Of a DNA stretch of 64,000 nucleotides, positions 45,591 to 58,700 are shown one piece after another. The first letter of the stretch is position 1, and each line of letters begins with the position of its first letter. Where the stretch lies: assembly GCF_040115645.1 (NCBI RefSeq), contig NC_089560.1, positions 3,781,786-3,845,785 of the forward strand, read 5' to 3'. This DNA comes from Euwallacea fornicatus. Its lineage: Eukaryota > Arthropoda > Insecta > Coleoptera > Curculionidae. The notes under the pieces were generated by a model that did no database searches, was not told where the DNA came from, and worked only from the letters and a program-made list of their open reading frames with translations. The position numbers were made by a program, and so were the translations under genes.

Positions 45591-48445
45591 TTTCAGTAGG
45601 TAGGTAGGTTTAGCTCGACCAGAACTTTGACTCGAAAGAGTCTGAGTGACTAAAGAAGAGGCAGGATGTCATCATTTGCCCCTTTTAGCAAACACTGAAC
45701 ACGTTTTATACACGGGTTCACTTTGAACAGATCATGGGGGGCCAGGGATACATCAAAGTTTCATCGACATGGACTCTCTCAGCAGGAACAGGGAGTTGGT
45801 ATTTGTTAATAATTTTTTAGTAACTTTTTTTTAGCAGCAGAAATGGCATTTTGTAAATTCGTAAGGTGCATTTGGCGTGAGCAAGGTAAAAAGAAGCAGA
45901 GAGCAGAGAGCAGAACTTGTCGGAGAAGAAAATATCCAAGGTAAGCACAGAAATTAGATTTAAATTTGAATATGGAGTGCTTATTTCCAACAAGGTACGA
46001 GTCTATCATACAGCAGTAGGGTCTTTATACAGGGAACTAATTTAGAAAGGGCCTCATCAATTATTGTTAGAATGCAGTCAGGAAAAATTCAAAATACAAC
46101 AGTAATACAAAGTGTGTATTACATTAATAACTGAATTTTTTAATTGAAAAAGTAGGCATTCATCCTTTTTAACAATAAAATATCTTCAAATTTAGTTATT
46201 TAGTTTTTTTTTTTAATTTTATAGGGAAAGTAAGAAGCTGTAAAATATAGACAAATAAAGGAATAATTTTTTTAACTTCAAGTGTAGGATTTTTCCTTTC
46301 ATTTCTTACACAGCTATTTTAACAAAAACCATTATTTACAACAAGTAGATAGTTACTATATTTGAGTAGAAAGTTCAACGTAGAGAGAATTTTTACTTGT
46401 ATATTATTATTGTTTTGGTAAACATATACACATTCATACACTGACTCATTTGTTTCAGAGGTAGTCCGTAAAAAGTTTATCAAAGGTACGATTCCATTTT
46501 CGATGAAAATGTGTAGTTTATACAGCTCTATAATTAAAAAAAAAATTGGGGCTAAACCGCACAATTAATAAAACTAATGCAAATTAGGGGACAGGTTGAA
46601 ATGAAGATTTTTTCATAAAATATGAGAAAATATGAGAAGGAACCTTCTCTTAAAATTAATGACATCACTTAACTTGCACCCAACATGTATATTTCTTTTA
46701 ATATTTATTTACAGTATATTTCCTAAAGGTAAGGAAAATGTTTTATTAGAAACTTATCAAAACCTACAGCTACAGTTTCTCACTGGATTATTTAAAATGA
46801 ATTAATTTTAAAATTTCCTAAAACTGTTGATAACAAAATACTTAAAATTACTCAAAGAACAATCCAACCCCTAAACTTTCACCTATCATTATTATGTAGG
46901 AAACACACTGTAAATACACACATTTGATTCTGGAGGTAAGATCACCTACATTATTACCAAAACGTCCATCCAAAAAATAATTTTAATTCTCTTCTTCATT
47001 CCTTTAAATATTTGCATCGAAGCACCAAACACGAAACACCCTGTAGATTTACAGTACATTTACAATTTGCATTAAGAAATAATTCCAATACTTCACCTTA
47101 TTATTATTTTTTTTTTATAAATGCACAAATGTTGATACAAGCCTTTTTAGGTTAACCAAAGGATATAAAAAAATGAGGAGGAGGAGAAGGAGGAGAATAC
47201 GACGGCAGCAGCAGCACAAAGACAAAAAACAACAGCAACGTAGCAATGTAGCAACATAGTTACATAGCTTCGAGACTGCAGTGGATAAGGAGGATTTAAA
47301 CAAGAACAGAAAGAAGATTTTCTCACAGCCGATTCACGTCACCTACAGAGAAGAAATATCATAGGTACAAGATCGTTCACGCCATTTGACAATAAGTTTT
47401 TAGCAATTTCAAAACTCATCATAGTATTTTGTAAAAATATAACTTCAATACTTTAATCTCTCTAACGTTCAAGTTAGCTAACTAACTAGTAGTCGAACTA
47501 AATTGAGATTTTTTTGAAATTCTTGTATTTCAATTACAATACATTCGGTAGAAGAGGATCTGGTATGGCGTGAACGATCTTGTATTTTATTTAGTATTTA
47601 AGTTTAGATTAAGCATTTTCCGGGGTAGTAGTCATCATTCGAGTTAGCAACGAACTTTTAAAGAACGGATCGGGTGAATAATCCTCCCTCACACCCTCAC
47701 ACAAGGGGCGAGTCTCAAGTAGGAGTTTTCTTTTTCTTTTTCTTTTTCTTTTCTTAATACGAATCTTCAGGTTAAATTTATCAGAAATCCGAAATATCAA
47801 AAACGACTTCTTTACGACTCCAAAACAATCATTCCGTTCCATACTTTTTAGACGAGACGCCAAACTTTTATCTATCGTGACATTTTAACTAATATAAGTT
47901 CAGTCCATTTCCACAAGATTAAGCGAAAACACGATCTTTACAAAATATCACACATTAAGGGTCATTTAAATAGTTTTGAACTTTTTAACTTGAAATTTTA
48001 ATGTGAATTAAAAGAAACACTTCACAAACTCACTTTAATTTTTTTATAATTTAAAAATAGGGTTTTGACACCAAACAAGACAACAAGACAAACAATACAA
48101 ATTTTACACTTACTAAATATAACTCGAAGAGAATAAAAAACAGGAATGAATATGTCCCATGTAGAACTTTAGATTTGTATAATAATAACAGCAACAACAA
48201 TAACAATTAAAAATCACAGTCAGTATTTTAGAACGAGCAGGATATTGGGGTGGTTTTTGAGGTTTCGGAAAAATATGAAACGTCACATAAAGATTTCTCT
48301 TAACTTTTCGAAGTCGACATCGCGACACAAATCGAAAACTCCTACTTAATGGTATTAGTTGGCGAACCTCGGCTAACCGGAGATATTCGAAAAGTGACTT
48401 TTGCAACAATAACTCGGGCGTTTCTAAGCATATTTTAACGAAATT

Positions 48446-49135
48446 TTGCAGTGACGTATAGCTCGATTAGGCTAACATCTAACATTCGCCAAGGTTCGGG
48501 AAACGTAAAAAATGGGAGCCAAAGCACACGTTTTCCTCGTAATTTTTTCGATCGTTCGGCTCTAACAATTCACTCGGTACTTAATTTATTTGAATTTCAT
48601 CGTCGTAATAATTTAGAGGTACAAGTTACCTTAGAAAATATGTCAGTTTAAGATATCTTCTCTAACAGAACCAGAACGATTTCATTTTTTTTTATATTCA
48701 AGTCGAGAACGTAGTTTCAAAATATACATATACACACACATATTTGCCGGGTTACTATTTTAATTTTCGCGTTACAATTACATTTGCCGGGTTAATTCAG
48801 GTTACTATTATATTTGTCAGGTTACTATTACATTTATCAGGTTATTATTAATTTGCCAGGTCACTATTATATTTTTCGGGTTACTATTACACTTTTCGGG
48901 TTACAATTACATTTGTCAGGTTAATATAATATTTTTCGGGTTTTTCTTTTAATTTTTTTCATGAAACGGTTTAAAGCTACTCATACTAAAGGGTACTAGT
49001 AGCAAGGACGAGATTATTAGTTCTCACTTTTATATAATTCACGTAACGTAAAACAAACGTCCTTCTATTTTTGTAATTTATTATTTTTTAATTTTTCTTT
49101 TTTCTTTTTTAATTGAAAGCTATACGTCACTGCAA
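48446..49135. repeat. 18-bp perfect inverted repeat enclosing degenerate satellite
   Basis: TTGCAGTGACGTATAGCT at 48446-48463 is the exact reverse complement of AGCTATACGTCACTGCAA at 49118-49135. Between them lies a degenerate tandem repeat (48740-48943). The right arm lies in sequence absent from copy B. It may mark the ends of an inserted element, but the target duplication is not obvious. Confidence 0.55.
48740..48943. repeat. Degenerate ~20-bp tandem repeat
   Basis: About ten imperfect copies of CATTTGCCGGGTTACTATTA, with variants TGTCAGG, TATCAGG and TTTCGGG. Several copies contain CAGGTTACTA or TTCAGGTTAC, close to the CAGGTTAGTT unit that fills the end of the window. Confidence 0.8.
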
Positions 49136-51484
49136 GGTTTCATCAGGGTAAATTCAGTAATTCAAAAGACATTCGAATAATACCGTCAATTACACGATTC
49201 GAAAAGAAACAACTAAGACACTTTAAGCAGCAATCCACCAATGGGTATTAGTAGTGTTAAGTCACCAATCTAGATTTTTAGAACAATCGCAACGAAAAAA
49301 CCCACCACTCCTCCTTTCTTTCTTTTTTTGTTCCTAGGAAATCGGTAGTCTGTTCTCTCAGGTCATTCTTTCTAATCTTCCTCTCTAGTTTCGTTTTACA
49401 CGACGGGTTCTGTTCTTTTTCCAAACCCAAAACCAAAGCATCCAAATCAGTGATCTATTTCGGATTGTTTTTGAACTATTTATCGTAAACACGTCAAGTC
49501 GCCGACACACATTTATTTATATTTCTCGCATAGATTCACGGAACATCTCGGTTAAATTTGAAGTTCAAACAAACATATTTAAAAAATGTACATACAAGCA
49601 AATAACACGAGTCGACTTAAAAGTTAATATTAACCTAATCTACGCAAATCTCCGTTAACTAACTAACTCATGTTAAAAAATGTTAACCAAGCAAAATGGT
49701 TCTAGAAATTACGGATTTCAAATAACTATTCAAAATTAACCAAGATGACTTCCGATTTCAGGTTACATATTCAATCTCGCAACATTACGTAATTTTACAG
49801 TTTTGTTTCCTCTATTTTTTTTTTAAATTCTTCCATTCTTCCTTTATTTTTGTTTCTTTACTTTTTCCACATTTCACATAGTGGTTCAAATATTATCGCA
49901 ACATAACTTTCCGTATAAACGGTAAGAATTATCAAAGGGACAGTTTAATTAATCATATACGTCGACAACTTAACGTGTTTACAGTAGATAGGGAAGAAGA
50001 GAAAAAAAATATATTAAAAGGAACCCATCGATAAGCGAACAGAAGGTAACGAGTTTAATTTTTAAAAATAATCGAAACACGAGACGATAGGCAATCGACC
50101 ATCTTAGGGGTGTTCAGTTTAGATTTGGAAAGATAGCCGGGAGTTCTTCGCGACGGTTCTAGAAATTTAGGATTAGTGACTTTGTACAAACTAGGGTTTT
50201 AAAGTGTCATCGTCGTTTTTCTTTTAACTAAAAAACTAAGACGGTAAAGAAAGTGTAATCAACAGGAATATCGTTCGGGAGCGGATCGATACATTACGCG
50301 ATTTTCGACACACAGGGTGATTTTAGATAAGTGGGGGACAGGCAAAGATCTACAAAAAAAAAACATTCAAACAAAGTCTTCTTTATTTTCGGGAGCTCAA
50401 CTTTTTTTACGTAATTTCGTTTTTCCCAAGTCGCCTTCACCCGTCATTCGGGGTCAACTTCATTTTTCCGAACACTTAACTTTTTTTTTGGAGATTCGAA
50501 TTCTTCATCGACAGTACAAATGTTTTTCGCTAAAAGTAACGAAATTCACAATAATAACAGACACTAAAAAAACATTTGATAAAACTTTATTAATTTTGTA
50601 GTAAATTAAAATTTATCATAAGAAAAATGAGTTCAACAGACGTTCGAAACGGTTCCCCTGCCATTCAAGGCATTTACCAATTCGGTTTTTTACGAAACGA
50701 TCGTTTAGTATTTTCCAGCATTTCAGTCGTAAAGTTTCGACAAGAGTTTTTTTATTCGAATTTTCAGGTCTTCGGTACTCGACCATAAACTACCGACTTT
50801 AAAGGATCCCACAAAAAAAACGTGGGGAAGCGAAATCCATCCCATCTTTGTGAGAAACGTGCATTAAAATTTATTCGAACAACATTTTGATAAAATCGGA
50901 CCAGTAGTATTCGCGGGGTAAAAACATTTTATCATCGCCAACGAAGAATTCGAATCTCTAAAGAAAATCGAGCGTTACTTTCGAAAAGAAGGCGATTCAA
51001 AAAAAAATTGACATTAAAAGTTGGGGTACCGGAAATATTCAGACTTCTTCATTTTCGGCACTTTAACTTTCTCATTTATCGACATCGTCAAAAGTCGAGG
51101 TACCGAAAATAAAGGGGGTCTCGATATTTTCCTTTATTTTCAGTAGATCTTCCCGGTTACAAGATATTGGCTCGTTTCACTTATCTAGAATCATCACCGC
51201 GTACGATTCATTTTTATTTTATCCATTATTATTTTTTCCTTTTCTTTAATTTATCAATTCTTTTAATTTTTACACACACGCCAGAGAAGCACAAGGGTCG
51301 TTCAGCTTTTCCATTATTCTTCGATATTAATAACTAGACAGACACTAACCAACGAAAGACACTAAGCACTAGACAACTCTTGTCCCTTTCGTGGGTTTCT
51401 CGCGACTACGTCTGCAATCGAAGAGTTATCCCGATCGCGGTATCTTCACCCCTTTTCATAGAAACAAACGCCCTAAAGACCGAA
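49136..51484. other. Copy-A-specific DNA, no gene seen
   Basis: Relatively CpG-rich for the window, without supported exons. It is absent from copy B of the segmental duplication. The open stretches at 50317-50601 and 51380-51580 show no protein character. Confidence 0.4.
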
Positions 51485-51510
51485 CATAGACATAGACATA
51501 GACATAGACA
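51485..51510. repeat. CATAGA hexanucleotide microsatellite
   Basis: Four and a third perfect copies of CATAGA. Confidence 0.85.
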
Positions 51511-51715
51511 CAAACACTATTATTCACCGACATACATATACATTTTTAAAAATATTTTTATTAATGTTTTTTTTATTTGATTTGTATAATTTGTATTACT
51601 TATTTATTAATTAGTTTTTTTAATTTCTTATTTCTTTTAATTATTATTTTATTTTTCACTCTTATTATTTATTCATTTTTTTTTTAATTTGATTTGTATA
51701 ATTTGTATTGTATAT

Positions 51716-52083
51716 AGGATGAGTCAGGAGGATCGTACCAAACTTCAGGAGTGTCGTGCATGAAAAAAAAAATTCAAACGTTATCCGATTTTCGTTTGTT
51801 TACAAGTTACGGCGTAAATCAAATTATAAATTAACGTTTGGATATCATAGTAAATGTTGGGTAGTGGTGTGAGGTCTGGAGACCTCGAAAGCCAACTAAT
51901 ACATCAAAATCACCAATACCAAAAGTACGTTTATGGTAAATAGAATCCTAGTTAAAAAATTCGATTTACGCCATAACTCGCGAACAAACGAAAATCGGAT
52001 AACATTAGAATTTTTTTTTACATTTATTTTTCATGTCTAACACGCTCCCGAAGTTTGGCACGATCCTCCCGACTCACCCTGGA
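51716..52083. mobile_element. Palindromic MITE, 368 bp
   Basis: Inverted arms of about 120 bp. Left: GATGAGTCAGGAGGATCGTA, CCAAACTTCAGGAG and CCGATTTTCGTTTGTTTAC; the right arm gives GGTGAGTCGGGAGGATCGTG, CCAAACTTCGGGAG and CCGATTTTCGTTTGTTCGC in reverse complement. Noncoding centre. First of three neighbouring palindromes. Confidence 0.85.
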
Positions 52084-52087
52084 TATA

Positions 52088-52754
52088 CAGGATGTCCCAC
52101 AAGTGTTTCATTACATTTCAGTGGGTAATAGTACATTGAAAAATATGACTCCCCATATAAACCATATTCCAATAATGCTTCATTAAGAAGATACAGGGTG
52201 TTAAACTTAAAACACACCTGGAATATTTCAACGTATCAGAGTATCAACGAACAGGCGAGCTCGATTATGTATTGAACAATTTCTATAACGTTATAGCAAA
52301 TTAATAATATTTAAAACAAACTTAATATTATTAAAACCATTTAGAGAATATCGTGCACATAGACGGTATTCAATTTTTTACTGGCAAACGATACGTCGGA
52401 CGAAAAAGAGTCGAGCGAGCATTTTTCTTCTAAACGAAATTAAACTTCTAAAAATAATTTTTATTTTGATAAAAAGCAGTGGCGCACCATGTTTTTCTTT
52501 AAAAATGTGCCGAGAGGTGTCCATACGCACGTCACTGGCGAAACGAAAACTAGCCCTTTTGCATAAATAAATGCGTCTACATTAACTCTCAAAACATGCC
52601 AAATTTCACTTACACATCTCAAACGGTTTCGAACATATTACCCTGTATCTTCTTAACGAAGCGTTATTGGAATATGGTTTATATAGGGAGTCGTATTATT
52701 TTCCAATGCACTATTACCCACCGAAATATAATGAAACACTTGTGGGACATCCTG
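52088..52754. mobile_element. Palindromic element, 667 bp
   Basis: Ends CAGGATGTCCCACAAGTGTT and, in reverse complement, CAGGATGTCCCACAAGTGTT; the arms continue for about 150 bp (AATATGACTCCCCATATAAA against AATACGACTCCCTATATAAA). Separated from the preceding palindrome by ATATA. Noncoding. Confidence 0.88.
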
Positions 52755-52888
52755 TCTATTTTTTGTCGTAAGGACCTCCTTCCGATTTCAAGATATCTGT
52801 TTTTGTACCCCTTAACTAGAATCACGCTGTACTCTTGAAATTTTTTTGTTTTTTTAACTTTGATTTGTATAATTTGTATCATATATAT

Positions 52889-53454
52889 ATATGTCGGAGA
52901 TTTATCAGTTCTGAAGTGTGGAAATGTACAACGTGAGTTAGCAATAAGGGCCATTCGTGAAAACCAGGACGAACAGGTACCATTGGAAATGGAATGGGAA
53001 TCGCGAAGAAGACAATAATTAAAAAAAAAGAAGGTAGCCGTCGAGCAGTAGTGAATTCGTGAGCCTCGTTTTTATTTTTTTATCATACCATCAATCGATA
53101 CGAATTAGGAATATTCTTCATCATCGATAATTTTGATTGTTTCATTAAATAAATTGACGGTAAGGCAAGACTAACGAATTCACTTCCCTTCTTTTTAATT
53201 ACTGCCTTCACAGTTTCCATTCCCATTCCCCGTGGTCCTCTCGACTCAAGGGAACGGTACTCGTTCGTCATGGTTTTTGCCACGGACCGAAACTTCACAC
53301 ACGGCCCTTAATTGCGTCGGTAATAGTGACTAGTGACCTCGTCCTACGTTCTCTTCATCTCCACGATAAACCCGTCAACCTGTTCTTCAGCCTCATTGCT
53401 AACTCAAATTTTACATTAAAAACTTAAGAACTAACAAATCTCCGACATATATAT
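52889..53454. mobile_element. Palindromic element, 566 bp
   Basis: TATATATATGTCGGAGATTT at the left and its reverse complement AAATCTCCGACATATATATG at the right. Inner arms include TGAAGTGTGGAAATG against TGAAGTTTCGGTCCG and CATTGGAAATGGAATGGGAA against the reverse complement of TTTCCATTCCCATTCCCC. Noncoding centre. Confidence 0.78.
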
Positions 53455-53879
53455 GTCAGAAGAAAGAAACTTCTTCTTATAGCGAAAACAAAAAAACACA
53501 AGTTTGTGAGGGACTTCTTTATTTGCCAACGATTGAGAATGGAATGCCCCCTCGCAAGGTGTCGGAGTCATTCCCCGGGTATCTGTTTTTCCCATCCAAT
53601 AAACCTGCCATACCATCCACATTCTTCCCACGTTTCCTCTTTATCTTTTAACGTAACGATCTACTTTTACAAGTACAAGTTTAGTCCATTTCCAAGGGAA
53701 CACTCACAGGTGCTTGTGACATACCACATATGCCCAAGGATAAGATATAACACTATCCTTGCAAGGTGGCAGGTTTATTGGTTGCTTTGAGTGAATTAAT
53801 AACTAACCCCGTGTCACTTTACTTTATGAAAGCTACATATACATATTTTTTAAAATATTTTTATTAATGTATTTTTTAT

Positions 53880-55490
53880 TTGATTTGTATAATTTGTATT
53901 ACATATTTATTTATTCATTTTCTTTTCTTTATTTTTAATTCTTTCTCTTTTATCATTTTTTTAAAATTCTTATTGTCTATTTTTATTTTGTAATTCTTAT
54001 TTCTTTATTTTTAATTTTTTCTCTTTCAGTTTTATTATCATTTTTGTTTTTTAATTTATTGTTTTCTCTTGATCATTTTTTATTTGTTGCTACTTATTGT
54101 TTTCTTAATTTTTCCTCTTTCTAATTTTTATATTTCATTCTTTTTCTTTATCATTTCTTTTTATTTTAAATATTTTTATTTTTTTCTCTTTGGTTTTTAA
54201 TATTCATTTATTTTTCTTTAATTTTGTTTTCTTTCTTTTTTCTTCAATTTTTTTATTATTAATATTCTTAACTTTATTTTTTATTCTCTTTCTTTTTTAT
54301 CATGTTTAATTTTTATAATTTCGTTTCTATATCTTTTTTTCTTTACTTTTTTCATTGTTCATTTTATGTTCTTTATTTTTTTTTATTTCGTTTTCTTATT
54401 GTTCATGTTCCTTTCTTAATTGTTTTATTTGTTATTCTCATTCTATTTCCATTTTTTAATTGTTATTTTGTTGTTTCGTTTTCTTATTATTCATGTTCCT
54501 TTCTCTTCTTTATTTGTTATTCTCATTCTATTTTTAATTGTTATTTTGTTCTTTCGTTTTTATAATCTTTTTCTTTACCTTTTTAATTGTTCATTTTCTT
54601 AATTTTTATTTTTTTCCTTTGTTTTTATTATTCATGTTCCTTTCTTAATTTTTATTTTGTTCTTTCGCTTTTATTATCTTTTTCTTTACTTTTTTGATTG
54701 TTCATTTTCTTAATTTTTATTTTTTTCCTTTGTTTTTATTATTCATGTTCTTTTCTTAATTTTTCATTTTTATGTTTTTCTTTCGTTTTTCTTTTCGTTT
54801 CTTAATTTTTATTCTTTCTCTTATTTTCTTCATTTTTATTATCAGTGTTTTTATTCATTATATTTTCTCATTATTTAGATTTCTAACTTTCGTTCCTTAA
54901 TTTTTTTTAATATTCAATTTTTAATTCATTTTCTTTCTTTTATCTTTTTAATTGTTTATTTCATTTCTTAATTTTTATTCTTTCTTTTTTTATTATTTTC
55001 TTTTCTGTACTTTTTATTCTTTTTCTTTCATCATTTTTTTTTGTTTAATTGTTTTTTTTTAATTCATATTACTTTTTTATTTATATTTTTAACATTCTTT
55101 CTTTATTATTATTTTTATATATTTATTTTAATTTTATCTTTATTGTTCTTTTTTTTTTGTTATATTTCTTTTCTTTTATTTATTCTTATTATTATAAGGT
55201 TTTTTAATTGTTATTTGTTTAATTATTGCTATTTTGTTGTTTTGTTTGTGGAATTGTATTTTTGCAATAAGAAACAAAGAAAAAATACCTCCAGTTGTTT
55301 TACTTAGCATTAAGAACCCGGGTTGGTAAGAAAACAAAGAAAAGAAGTCAGGTTAGTTTAGAAAACAAACAATAAACAACCCGGGTTAGTTTAGAAAAAA
55401 AAAGCTCAGGTTAGTTCAGAAAATGGAAAAATAGAAACGAATCCATGTCAAAAAATTAAAATATTTTGAATTATTCTAACTGATTTGAAT
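53880..55490. repeat. Segmental duplication copy A, distal part with T-rich tract
   Basis: Aligns with 57600-59060. From 53880 to about 55255 the plus strand is overwhelmingly T, with C second and scattered A and G (runs such as TTTTTATTTTTTTCCTTTG). It then gives way to GTTTGTGGAATTG, CCTCCAGTTGTTTTACTTAG and AAGAACCCGGGTTGGTAAGA, followed by several CAGGTTAGTTTAGAAA and CCCGGGTTAGTTTAG units. Many small T-rich ORFs here (Phe/Tyr/Ser/Leu) are compositional artefacts. Confidence 0.85.
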
Positions 55491-55524
55491 TGGTATCTGT
55501 CTCATTTCCTTCTTTCTTTTCCAG

Positions 55525-55593
55525 GGATGGATCTCTGAAGCTGAAGATGAAGTTGCCAAGTGCGAGGACCGACTTAATGTGGCCAGAACAATA
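55525..55593 (+). CDS. Candidate 69-bp exon, unidentified gene
   Basis: Exactly 23 codons between a strong acceptor (CTTCTTTCTTTTCCAG) and a strong donor (ACAATA|GTGAGTG). Only one frame is open; it reads WISEAEDEVAKCEDRLNVAR, an acidic amphipathic helix typical of coiled-coil or BAR-type proteins. It lies in the unique stretch between the two segmental copies. No flanking exon was found within the window, so the gene would have to extend through long introns to either side. Short length leaves a real chance of coincidence. Confidence 0.4.
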
Positions 55594-55769
55594 GTGAGTG
55601 AATAGTGAAATAGTGAATCAGTGCCTTTTCTCGGAGGATTACATCTGAGTAAGTCTACTTTTCTACTTTTCTGTCTTTGCCTTTTCTGCCACCAAAGTAG
55701 GTACGGGACAGAACGGACCCTTCCTTTTGCCTTCATCCGGGATTTACCGGTAGAACCACCCAATCCAAT

Positions 55770-58700
55770 CCAATCGTATCGAATCGTAAAAAAGCGAGCA
55801 CGAGCACACGAGCAGTACCGGAGGGCAATCTCAGAGGGAGCCGACGGTCACAAGTCGGAAAGTTAACGGGGAATCCTCACAACAGAACAAAGGAATAATT
55901 CGCCATTCCTTATTTCTTTGTTCTCGAATCAATCCACTAGTTTCAAAAGGAAAGATGCAGATTCAAACGTTTAGAGTGAAAGTGAAAATATATAGGTACG
56001 TCGTGTCGTCCACGAAATCCTCCTCGAATCGTTCGTTCACACAAGGGGGCTCAAAATGGACGTCGAGGTACACAAGGTAAGAACCCGAAATAAAACTTCA
56101 ACAGGGCAAAGAAGAGGAAAACTTGGCAGCAGCAAGGAGGCACACCAGTGGGAAGTGGCTCGATATGGTTATCGAAGCTGGAGGTAGTGAGGGTGTCACC
56201 TACAAATGGTAGGGGGCGACTCGCTAAAATAGGTAAAACGTAGGGTTCACAGGGCGGAGCACCTCAAATCCTGGGGACCTAGAAAGAAGATTGCACCACC
56301 AACTTCAAGTTTAAGGTTCTCGAAGAACCTTAACGAGCAAGCAAGCAAGTGGTACAGGGAAATTTTGGACAAAAATTTCCACATTTGCCTAAATTCGCTC
56401 CTCATCAATCGATTCACACATCTAGCTTTTACAAAAGACACACTTTAACACATTTTCAGTAGGTAGGTAGGTTTAGCTCGACCAGAACTTTGATTCGAAA
56501 CAGTCTCAGTTACTAGCAAAGAGGTAAGAGGGCATTATTTGCTCCCTTTAGCAAACAAGTTACATATAACATATTTTTTACATGGGTTCTCTATGACAAG
56601 ATCAAGGGGGGCCAGGGACATATCGAAGTTTTCTTTATCGACTAAAGTAAATTTGTAAGCAAAGTAAAAAGGAGCAGGAACACGGTGGAGAAGAAAAAAT
56701 CTAAGGTAAGCACAGAAAGTTAAAGTCGATTTGTATTCGAATATCGAGTGCTTATTTCCAACATAATACAGGGAATTAATTTAGGAAGGGCCTCGTCAAT
56801 TGTTGTTAGAATGCAGTCAGAAAAAATATTATAATAAATTCAAAGTGTGTATTACATTACATTAAAAACTAAATTTTTCATTTAAAAAAATAGGCACTCG
56901 TCCTTTTAACAATAAATAATTCCTTCGATACATCACCAATTTTTTTTTTTCCTTAACAGCACAAATGTTACAAGCCTTTTTAGGTTAACCAAAGGATATA
57001 AAAAGAGGAGGAGGAGGAGGAGGAGGATACGACGATAGGAGCAGCACAAAGACAAAAAACAACAGCAACATAACTTCGAGACTCTGCAGTGGATAAGGAG
57101 GATTCAACAAGAACAGAAAGAAGATTTTCTCACAGCCGATTCACGTCACGTACAGAGAAGAAATATCCTAGGTACAAGATCGTTCACGCCATTTGACAAT
57201 AATTTTCCAGTAATTTCAAAACTCATCATAGTATTTTGTAAAAACGTAACTTCAATATTTTAATCTCTCTAACGTTCAAGTCGATTACAATACATTCCAC
57301 AGAGTATCTGATATGGCGTGAACGACCCCGTATTTAAGTTTAGATTAAGCATTTTTCGGGTTAGTCATTATTCGTGAAGGTTCGGGAAATGAAAAAATGG
57401 GAGCTAAAGTACACGTTTTCCTAGTAACTTTTTCTTTTCTAATTTTTTCGATCGTTCGGCTCTCTAACAATTCACCCGGTCGTTTATTTATATTTGTTTG
57501 AATTTCTTCATCGTCATAATAATTTAGATTCACAAGTTACTGTACAAGTTACCTCAGAAAATATATCAGTTTAAGATGGCTCCTCTAACAGAACGGTTTT
57601 TTAAAATTTTTTTCCTCTTTTATTAATATCATTTTTTATTTTTCAATTCTTATTTTTTTCTTAATTTTTTCTCTTTGAGTTTTATTATCATTTTATTTTA
57701 AATTTATTGTCTCTTGATCAATTTTTTATTTGTTGCTACTTATTGTTTTCTTAATTTTTCCTATTGCTAATTTTAATATTTTATTCTTTTTCTATATTTA
57801 TCATTTCTTTTTATTTTAAATATTTTTGTTTTCTTTCTTTTAGCTTCAATTTTTTTATTATTAATTTTCTTTTCTTTTTTATCATGTTTAATTTTTATAT
57901 TTTCGTTTCAGTTATCTTTTTTTCTTTACTTCTTTCATTGTTCATTTTCTTTTCTTAATTTTTATTTTATTCTTTTTTTTTGTCTTTTGATTTTTATTCT
58001 CATTCTTTTTTCATTTCTTAATTGTTCATTTTTATTTCTTTCGTTTCTTATTATTCATGTTCCTTTCTTTTCTTTTCTTTATTTGTTATTCTCATTCTAT
58101 TTTTAATTGTTATTTTGTTCTTTCGTTTTTATAATCTTCTTTTCTTTACCGTTTTAATTGTTCATTTTTTTTCTTTCGTTTTCTTATTATTCATGTTCCT
58201 TTCTTAATTTTTATATTTGTTATTCTCATTCGTTTTTTAATTGTTATTTTCTTTCGTTTTTATTTTCTTTTTTTCATTGTTCATTTTCGTTTCTTAATTT
58301 TTATTCTTTCTCTTTTCTTTATTTTTATTATCAGTGTTTTTATTCATTTAATTTTTTTTTCTTTATTTAGATTTCTAACTTTCGTTCCTTAATTTTTTCA
58401 TTATTCAATTTTTTAATTCATTTTCTTTCTTTTATGTTTGTAATTGATTATTTCATTTCTTAATTTTTATTCTTTCGTTTTAATTCTTATTCTTTTTCTT
58501 TAATTTTTTTCTTTTCTGTATTTTTTTTAATTCTTTTTCTTTTATCATTTTTTTGTTTGCTTAATTGTTTTTTGATTCATATTACTTTTATTTATTTATT
58601 TTTTCTTTATTTATATTTTTTTAACATTCTTTCTTTAATTTTTTGTTATTCTTTCGTTATCATTATCTTTATTCTTCTTTATTTTTATATATTTTTGTAA

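Larger units (their letters stand above)
44700..48685. repeat. Segmental duplication copy A, proximal part
   Basis: Aligns in order with 55770-57595: the RRAISEGA block, donor AG|GTAAGAACC, GGGAAGTGGCTCGATATGGT, GGTAGGGGGCGACTCGCTAA, TTCTCGAAGAACCTTAACGA, AATGCAGTCAG, AAGCCTTTTTAGGTTAACCA, GGTACAAGATCGTTCACGCC and TTTTTTCGATCGTTCGGCTC. Identity is high in blocks, with about 850 bp (47640-48485) and several shorter pieces missing from copy B. Copy A contains an additional internal 150-bp tandem duplication at 45112-45392. Confidence 0.88.

Noticed and set aside
51716..53454. Repeats resembling a CRISPR array
   Set aside because: They are single palindromic pairs, not regularly spaced direct repeats, and the genome is eukaryotic.
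54302..55307. Phe/Tyr/Ser/Leu-rich ORFs that look like membrane proteins
   Set aside because: Products of the T-rich tract; several frames are equally open and copy B shows different ones.
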